Below are positions 59,903-64,000 of a stretch of DNA of 64,000 nt, piece by piece. The stretch spans positions 25,656-89,655 of the forward strand of contig JADFFQ010000007.1 in assembly GCA_022568135.1 (NCBI GenBank), written 5' to 3'. The notes under the pieces are model-generated. The model did not search any database, was not told where the DNA came from, and was given only the letters and a program-made list of their open reading frames with translations. How positions within the stretch are numbered: the first letter of the stretch is position 1; each line of letters opens with the position of its first letter. The position numbers and the translations under genes were made by a program. This stretch comes from Planctomycetota bacterium. GTDB lineage: Bacteria; Planctomycetota; Phycisphaerae; Phycisphaerales; SM1A02.

Positions 59903-60753
59903 CAGAGACCGCTAGAAACTTCCTGATCGGCCTCACCACACTTGCCGCCTTGGTCGGCCTGGCGTATCTGCTGTATCTCTTCGGCGAGCTGGAGGCCTGG
60001 GCGAACCCGCGATACGACATCACGATCAACGCCACCCATTCAGCCGGCCTGCGGAAGGGGAGTACCATCGAACTCAACGGCGTGCCCGTCGGCGTTGTCG
60101 ATCGACTGACCACCGGTCAAGGCACGCAGTACCCGGTCCATATCACCGCGCAGATCAATCAATCACAGCAGATACCGGCTGATGTCGTGCTCTACGCGGC
60201 CACGTCGCTGCTAGGCGGCAGTGCCACTTTGCAGTTGGAAGCCCCCCGGACCGAAACCGGCGAGCCCCCGCAGTTCCTGCCCACCGATGGCTCGGCTCAG
60301 ATCAATCGGAAGATCCTCAGCCGCCTGATCGAGCAGATTACTGCTGAGCTGACCCCGTTGATCGAGGCAGTGGAGATGGCCAAGAGCTGGCTGGGCGATG
60401 AGCAGCTACGAGCCGACACGCACCAGGCCGTCCGCAAGGTCACTGAGCTGATCGACCATGCCAGCGACAACTTGGGAACATTCAGCAAAGTGGCGGCCGG
60501 GATCGAGGCAGATGTGGACCACCTCACCAAACGGCTGGTGCCGGTCCTCGACGAACTTGCCACCACGCTCCAAGAGATACGGCAGTTGACCCGCGTGGCC
60601 AGGCAAGGCGAAGGCACGATCGGCCAACTGTTGAACAACCCCGATCTCTACCGATCGCTCACCGACGCGGTGACCCGCCTGGAGCGTGTCCTCAGTGAGG
60701 TCCAACCACTTATTGAGAAGATCAACGCGGAAGGGTTGCGCTCGGCGTGGTGA
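59899..60753 (+). CDS. mlaD: MCE/MlaD-like substrate-binding protein
   Basis: A 284-residue protein. One N-terminal helix (about 8-28) anchors it to the inner membrane. The MCE domain (about 38-115) shows YDITINATHSAGLRKGSTIELNGVPVGVVDRL and VLYAATSLLGGSATLQLE. A helical region (about 130-284) follows, longer than in E. coli MlaD, with EGTIGQLLNNPDLYRSLTDAVTRLERVL, as in other MCE proteins. It would present lipid to the MlaF transporter across the periplasm. Confidence 0.88.
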   Translation: MTETARNFLIGLTTLAALVGLAYLLYLFGELEAWANPRYDITINATHSAGLRKGSTIELNGVPVGVVDRLTTGQGTQYPVHITAQINQSQQIPADVVLYAATSLLGGSATLQLEAPRTETGEPPQFLPTDGSAQINRKILSRLIEQITAELTPLIEAVEMAKSWLGDEQLRADTHQAVRKVTELIDHASDNLGTFSKVAAGIEADVDHLTKRLVPVLDELATTLQEIRQLTRVARQGEGTIGQLLNNPDLYRSLTDAVTRLERVLSEVQPLIEKINAEGLRSAW

Positions 60754-60875
60754 TCCTCACCACGATCGCCCTGGCGGCAGGGCCAGTGGAGCGTCCCTCA
60801 CGAGCAGCGGACGCGCCTCGGCCGCCTCCTGACGGGCGCGGCTCGTTATATCGCTACGCTTTAGCCGCAACCGCT

Positions 60876-61511
60876 CTAGTCGGCGACCACGGCGATCTCC
60901 ACCCGTCGGCTCTGGGCCTTGGTGGACCTAGGCTGGTTCGGCCCGAAGCTGGCGAGCGAGATCCGCTTACCCGAGACACCCTTGGAGGTGAGATAATCCC
61001 GAACGGCATAGGCCCGAGCAAATCCAAGGTGGTAGTTGCTCTTGTGGCCGCTCTTGCGGATCGGGTCCGCGTCCGTGTGGCCCAAAATCCGTATCGGCTG
61101 GCCGGCGTAGCCGCGATTGAGCACAGACGCAACGGCATCCAGTGATCTCTTCGCCGCAGATTTGAGCGTGGTCTTCCCGGGCGCAAACAGCACATCGCTT
61201 TGGACCGTCACGGTGACCTCGCCGGCGCCGTACGCCGCCGATACATAGGGGATGGATTCAAACCCGGTCGCCTGAGCCGGCGCCTGCTCCAAGTCCCCCA
61301 TGTCGCGTCGCAGCTGGGCCAGTTGCATTGACTTGTCACGGATTCCCTGCTGGGCCTCGGCCAGGGCCGAGTTGCGGTCCGAGAGTTGAAGCCGAAGGTC
61401 TTCGTTCTCTTCGGTCAACAGTGCGTTTTGATCCTTCAGGTCAGCGTTGCAGCCGGCCAGGAGTAAGCCCGCGGCCGACATGCCCAATACCGTCATCCAT
61501 GAAACGCGCAT
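60876..61511 (-). CDS. OmpA-family lipoprotein
   Basis: A protein of about 211 residues. The signal peptide ends in LLLAGC (cysteine at about 21), followed by a coiled-coil segment (LTEENEDLRLQLSDRNSALAEAQQG). The C-terminal OmpA-like domain (about 95-210) has SDVLFAPGKTTLKSAAKRSLDAVA, ILGHTDADPIRKSGHKSNYHLGFARAYAVRDYL and GPNQPRSTKAQSRRVEI, the peptidoglycan-binding signature. AAGGA lies eight bases before the chosen ATG. Confidence 0.88.
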   Translation of the reverse strand: MRVSWMTVLGMSAAGLLLAGCNADLKDQNALLTEENEDLRLQLSDRNSALAEAQQGIRDKSMQLAQLRRDMGDLEQAPAQATGFESIPYVSAAYGAGEVTVTVQSDVLFAPGKTTLKSAAKRSLDAVASVLNRGYAGQPIRILGHTDADPIRKSGHKSNYHLGFARAYAVRDYLTSKGVSGKRISLASFGPNQPRSTKAQSRRVEIAVVAD

Positions 61512-61587
61512 CGCTTGCATCCTTATCTGAGTCGGTTCACAGAAACCTGCCGCGTGCCTCCAGCGCGCAGCATTGCTGCCGGCAATT

Positions 61588-62907
61588 TCACTCCAACACG
61601 GCGCCGCTGTCCAGCCCCGCCGGCCCAATCAATACCATATCGGCAGAGTCTCCGGCCGGCTTGGGCGTCAATCGGGGGGTCGCCGGCGATATCGCCGGGG
61701 CCGAACGAACCAGCCGCGGCTGCGGCAACCAGGGCGTATACCTTGCTTGCACCCAGTTGATTGCGGGCCGGCTCATGAGCACCACCAGTGTGGCCACAGC
61801 GAGGTGAGGTCCAAAGGGCAGCGCACGCCGCGCCCCTCTGAACACCGACCCGAAACCCATCGACACAAACGCCCAGGCCAGGCCAAAAAACGGCGCCAGC
61901 AAGAAAACGAAGATGGGATCCACCCATCCCAGCGTCGCCCCGACCGCCCCCAGAAGGTGCGGATCGCCAAGCCCCATCGCCTCGCGGCCGAAGGCCAGGG
62001 TGCCGAGGATGCGGACCGCCCACAGAATCCCCGCCCCGGTCAGGTACCCCATGATGCTGCCCCCGAGCGCTTGAAGAACAACCGGCGGCGGTCCGGCCGG
62101 GAACCGGGCACCAACAAAAAACCCTGCCACCAGCCCGATTATGCACGGCAGGAGAAACACCAGCTCCACGCCCATCTCTCGTCGGGCGTGCGGATAGTCA
62201 GCCAGCGTCTCGCCGTCCTTCAAATGCTCGTCGTAGTCCGCGAAGCTGTAGCGCATTACCCCCAGCTTCAGCAGGAGCATCGACACGCCGATGCCCAGCA
62301 TCCCACCGCAGGCAACCGCGAACCATTGCCAGTCGGCGGCCGGAATTGGCCACAAGCCCATTGCACGAGGAACGGACCCCAGCAGGGCCTGTAAGGAATA
62401 GGCCACGACCGCCATGAGCGTCACCGCCAACGGAATCTGGATGGGGATCGTGAACGTACGAGCATCGATGACGGTCATCGCCACCAGAGCTGCCAGCAGA
62501 AAGGCGTGGGCGATGAAGGCCGGGGAGGTGCGAAACACCCAGTTGTAGTACCACCAGTCGCCGCCGACACTCCCCCACCACGCCACCCGCGGCCCGGCCA
62601 TGTAATACGCCGCGTACAGTCCGAGGAAGATCATGGCCATAATCAGCTCGATGATCATGTATTGCGGGCTGACCTTGACTTGGCAATGCGCGCACCGGCC
62701 TCGAACCAGAAACCACCCCAGGATCGGCAGGTTCTCCCGCCACGACAGGCGGGCCCCACAGGTGGGACAGCGGCTCGGCGGGCTGATCACGCTCATTCCC
62801 GCCGGCAAGCGGTAGATCACGACGTTGATGAAGCTGCCAACGATCGCCCCGAAAGCAAAGACAAATACTGCCACAGGAAGATGCTGGTAGAGCTTCCAAA
62901 GCGGCAT
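61588..62907 (-). CDS. pilD: Prepilin peptidase (leader peptidase/N-methyltransferase)
   Basis: A protein of about 439 residues, longer than the usual 290. FAFGAIVGSFINVVIYRLP and the zinc cysteines CPTC and CAHC mark the N-terminal methyltransferase domain. The aspartyl protease part has AMTVIDARTFTIP with the first catalytic Asp and GLGDPHLLGAVGATLG with the second. Between them lies an extra loop (about 200-300) containing YDEHLKDGETLADYPHARREMG. The 60-residue C-terminal extension is variable. The frame upstream of the ATG at 62907 runs through a heptamer array. Confidence 0.85.
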   Translation of the reverse strand: MPLWKLYQHLPVAVFVFAFGAIVGSFINVVIYRLPAGMSVISPPSRCPTCGARLSWRENLPILGWFLVRGRCAHCQVKVSPQYMIIELIMAMIFLGLYAAYYMAGPRVAWWGSVGGDWWYYNWVFRTSPAFIAHAFLLAALVAMTVIDARTFTIPIQIPLAVTLMAVVAYSLQALLGSVPRAMGLWPIPAADWQWFAVACGGMLGIGVSMLLLKLGVMRYSFADYDEHLKDGETLADYPHARREMGVELVFLLPCIIGLVAGFFVGARFPAGPPPVVLQALGGSIMGYLTGAGILWAVRILGTLAFGREAMGLGDPHLLGAVGATLGWVDPIFVFLLAPFFGLAWAFVSMGFGSVFRGARRALPFGPHLAVATLVVLMSRPAINWVQARYTPWLPQPRLVRSAPAISPATPRLTPKPAGDSADMVLIGPAGLDSGAVLE

Positions 62908-62932
62908 GGTCTGGGCGAGAAAGCAGGAGAAG

Positions 62933-62967
62933 GCACAATGCATTAGGCACGAGGCATCGAAGGGCTC
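62933..62967 (+). repeat. Degenerate heptamer array, five units
   Basis: Units GCACAAT, GCATTAG, GCACGAG, GCATCGA and AGGGCTC run in phase. The TGA stop of xseB (complement of 62966-62968) begins inside the last unit. Confidence 0.6.
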
Positions 62968-63235
62968 ACGCCGGCTGGGTCTGCTGGTCCTCAGAGGAAT
63001 CGCCGGCATCGTCCTGGGCAGTCATCCGCTGGACCTGTTGCTCAGCCACATCAAGGATTCCACGGCATCGCTTAAGCAGGGCCGCGCCCCGGCGGTATTC
63101 GGTCAGGCTCTCTTGGAGCCCAACCTGGCCCTGCTCGATGCGCTCAATGATCGACTCGAGCTCCTCAATGGCCTGCTCGTAGCTCATCTTCTGGGGGCCT
63201 GGGCGAGTGTCCGCGGCGTTCTTGGGCGACATCAT
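62966..63235 (-). CDS. xseB: Exodeoxyribonuclease VII small subunit
   Basis: An 89-residue protein, typical XseB size. SYEQAIEELESIIERIEQGQVGLQESLTEYRRGAALLKRCRGIL is the family's helical hairpin. It pairs with XseA, which lies directly upstream on the same strand with a nine-base gap. An acidic tail is appended. Confidence 0.92.
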   Translation of the reverse strand: MMSPKNAADTRPGPQKMSYEQAIEELESIIERIEQGQVGLQESLTEYRRGAALLKRCRGILDVAEQQVQRMTAQDDAGDSSEDQQTQPA

Positions 63236-63244
63236 TCGGAGAAT

Positions 63245-64000
63245 CTACCGGCAGCGGTCAAAGAGGTCCATCTGAGAGACCGATGGGTCCGCGGGGTCGC
63301 TGTGGGTCAAGCGGCCTGGGGCGTTGCCCACGATCGATTCAATCGAGCCATCCGTAACCCGGGTCACGATCAACTGCCCCCTCCGCACATCGCGCGTTGA
63401 CCGAATCAGCCGGCCGTCTGCGGTCATTGTGTAGGTGTAGCCGCGGGTGAGCACGCGATGCGGATCGATGCTGCCCAGCTGTCGATCGAACGCCTCCAGG
63501 CGAGCGTCAACTCGCCGCAGGTTCATCACCACAGCTCGGCCGAGTCGGCGACGATGCATAAGAAGTGCGTTGCGTTGATCGACCCGCCGCCGCAGGGCGC
63601 GACCGATACGATCATGCAACACGGCTAATTGCTCCCGACGCCGCGAAGCTAACGCTTCCGGTCGCAGCCGGTAAAGTCGCCCGGCCAGGCGTTCGAATCG
63701 CAGTTGCCGGCGAGCAATACACGCCCGGAGACCGTGTCGGAGATCGCGATGCCGGGCGTCGATGATCTCCCGGGCCTGCCTCAGCCGGGAGCCGGGATCT
63801 CGGAACAGCTCAAAGCGGGCGACGGCTTCAAAACGGTGCCGCTGGCGCTCGATGAGGCGCTTCAGGAGAAACGCCAGCCGCTGCTGAAGGTGGCTGACCT
63901 GTTCGTGCAGTTGCGAGGCGGCGGGAATCAGCCGCATCACCGCCTGGGTAGGCGTGGCCGCCCGGCAATCCGCCACCAGCTCGATCACGGTTGTGTCCGA
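63245..64000 (-). CDS. xseA: Exodeoxyribonuclease VII large subunit, C-terminal part
   Basis: Partial; it begins beyond position 64000. The visible region opens with SDTTVIELVADCRAATPTQAVMRLIP, the segment that follows the catalytic domain in XseA, and continues into the long coiled coil (about 150 residues) and the C-terminal strand domain (LGSIDPHRVLTRGYTYTMTADGRLIRS). In the family consensus the corresponding positions read D(V)T-ADFVADRRAPTP, so this copy has a cysteine and alanine where Arg and Pro are common. It forms exonuclease VII with xseB. Confidence 0.9.
   Translation of the reverse strand, partial: SDTTVIELVADCRAATPTQAVMRLIPAASQLHEQVSHLQQRLAFLLKRLIERQRHRFEAVARFELFRDPGSRLRQAREIIDARHRDLRHGLRACIARRQLRFERLAGRLYRLRPEALASRRREQLAVLHDRIGRALRRRVDQRNALLMHRRRLGRAVVMNLRRVDARLEAFDRQLGSIDPHRVLTRGYTYTMTADGRLIRSTRDVRRGQLIVTRVTDGSIESIVGNAPGRLTHSDPADPSVSQMDLFDRCR

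Noticed and set aside
62908..63010. Longer N-terminus of prepilin peptidase up to 63009
   Set aside because: The extra codons cross a heptamer array and the xseB end; the family start is at 62907.
1..64000. CRISPR arrays, prophage or IS elements
   Set aside because: No regularly spaced identical repeats with unique spacers, integrase, transposase or phage structural motif was found. The repeats present are short hairpins and 7-bp arrays.

Overview
The window is 64 kb of GC-rich bacterial chromosome and reads as housekeeping sequence from a planctomycete, probably of the Phycisphaerae type. The clues are a small basic protein of the Planctomycetes/Verrucomicrobia/Chlamydiae family (9079-9324), paired GC-type dockerin motifs (28870-29406), several membrane proteins with zinc ribbons, and many short genes on alternating strands. 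There is no phage, insertion sequence, CRISPR array or rRNA operon. One tRNA gene (Val, anticodon UAC) lies at 38599-38672.

Layout. Positions 1-11 kb carry secreted thioredoxin-like proteins, folK, cinA, pyrF, a thioesterase/glycosyltransferase cluster, an aminotransferase, acpS and moaB. Positions 12-16.5 kb hold a tightly overlapping run moaE, membrane protein, nth, recX, cdsA and a coiled-coil zinc-ribbon gene, with nrdR facing it. Positions 17.2-20.5 kb hold thrS and infC. Positions 20.7-37 kb contain phosphoesterase, MATE, dehydrogenase, HEAT lipoprotein, MBL hydrolase, DUF885, EF-G-like, trmL, glyA and ogt genes. Positions 37-45.4 kb hold UDP-glucose dehydrogenase, tRNA-Val, elbB, a FlgI-like lipoprotein with HEAT repeats, and smc. 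Positions 45.4-64 kb hold a MntA-HepT pair, the tgt-yajC-secDF protein-export cluster, two intramembrane proteases, Mla components, an OmpA lipoprotein, prepilin peptidase and xseB/xseA.

The strongest new observation is upstream of thrS. A 20-codon ORF with eight Thr and two Ile codons (17266-17328) is followed by mutually exclusive antiterminator and terminator hairpins (17295-17392), just before the thrS ribosome binding site. This is the complete layout of a ribosome-mediated transcription attenuator, here on a threonyl-tRNA synthetase gene.

The second theme is repeats. At least six degenerate arrays with a strict 7-bp period lie in gaps between genes (21717, 28847, 38424, 38744, 56134, 62933). 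Four of them touch or supply the stop codon of a neighbouring gene, and a fifth extends the 3' end of the UDP-glucose dehydrogenase gene. Several families of dispersed GC-rich hairpins occupy the same kind of site. All functional calls are from reading the sequence; no database search was possible.
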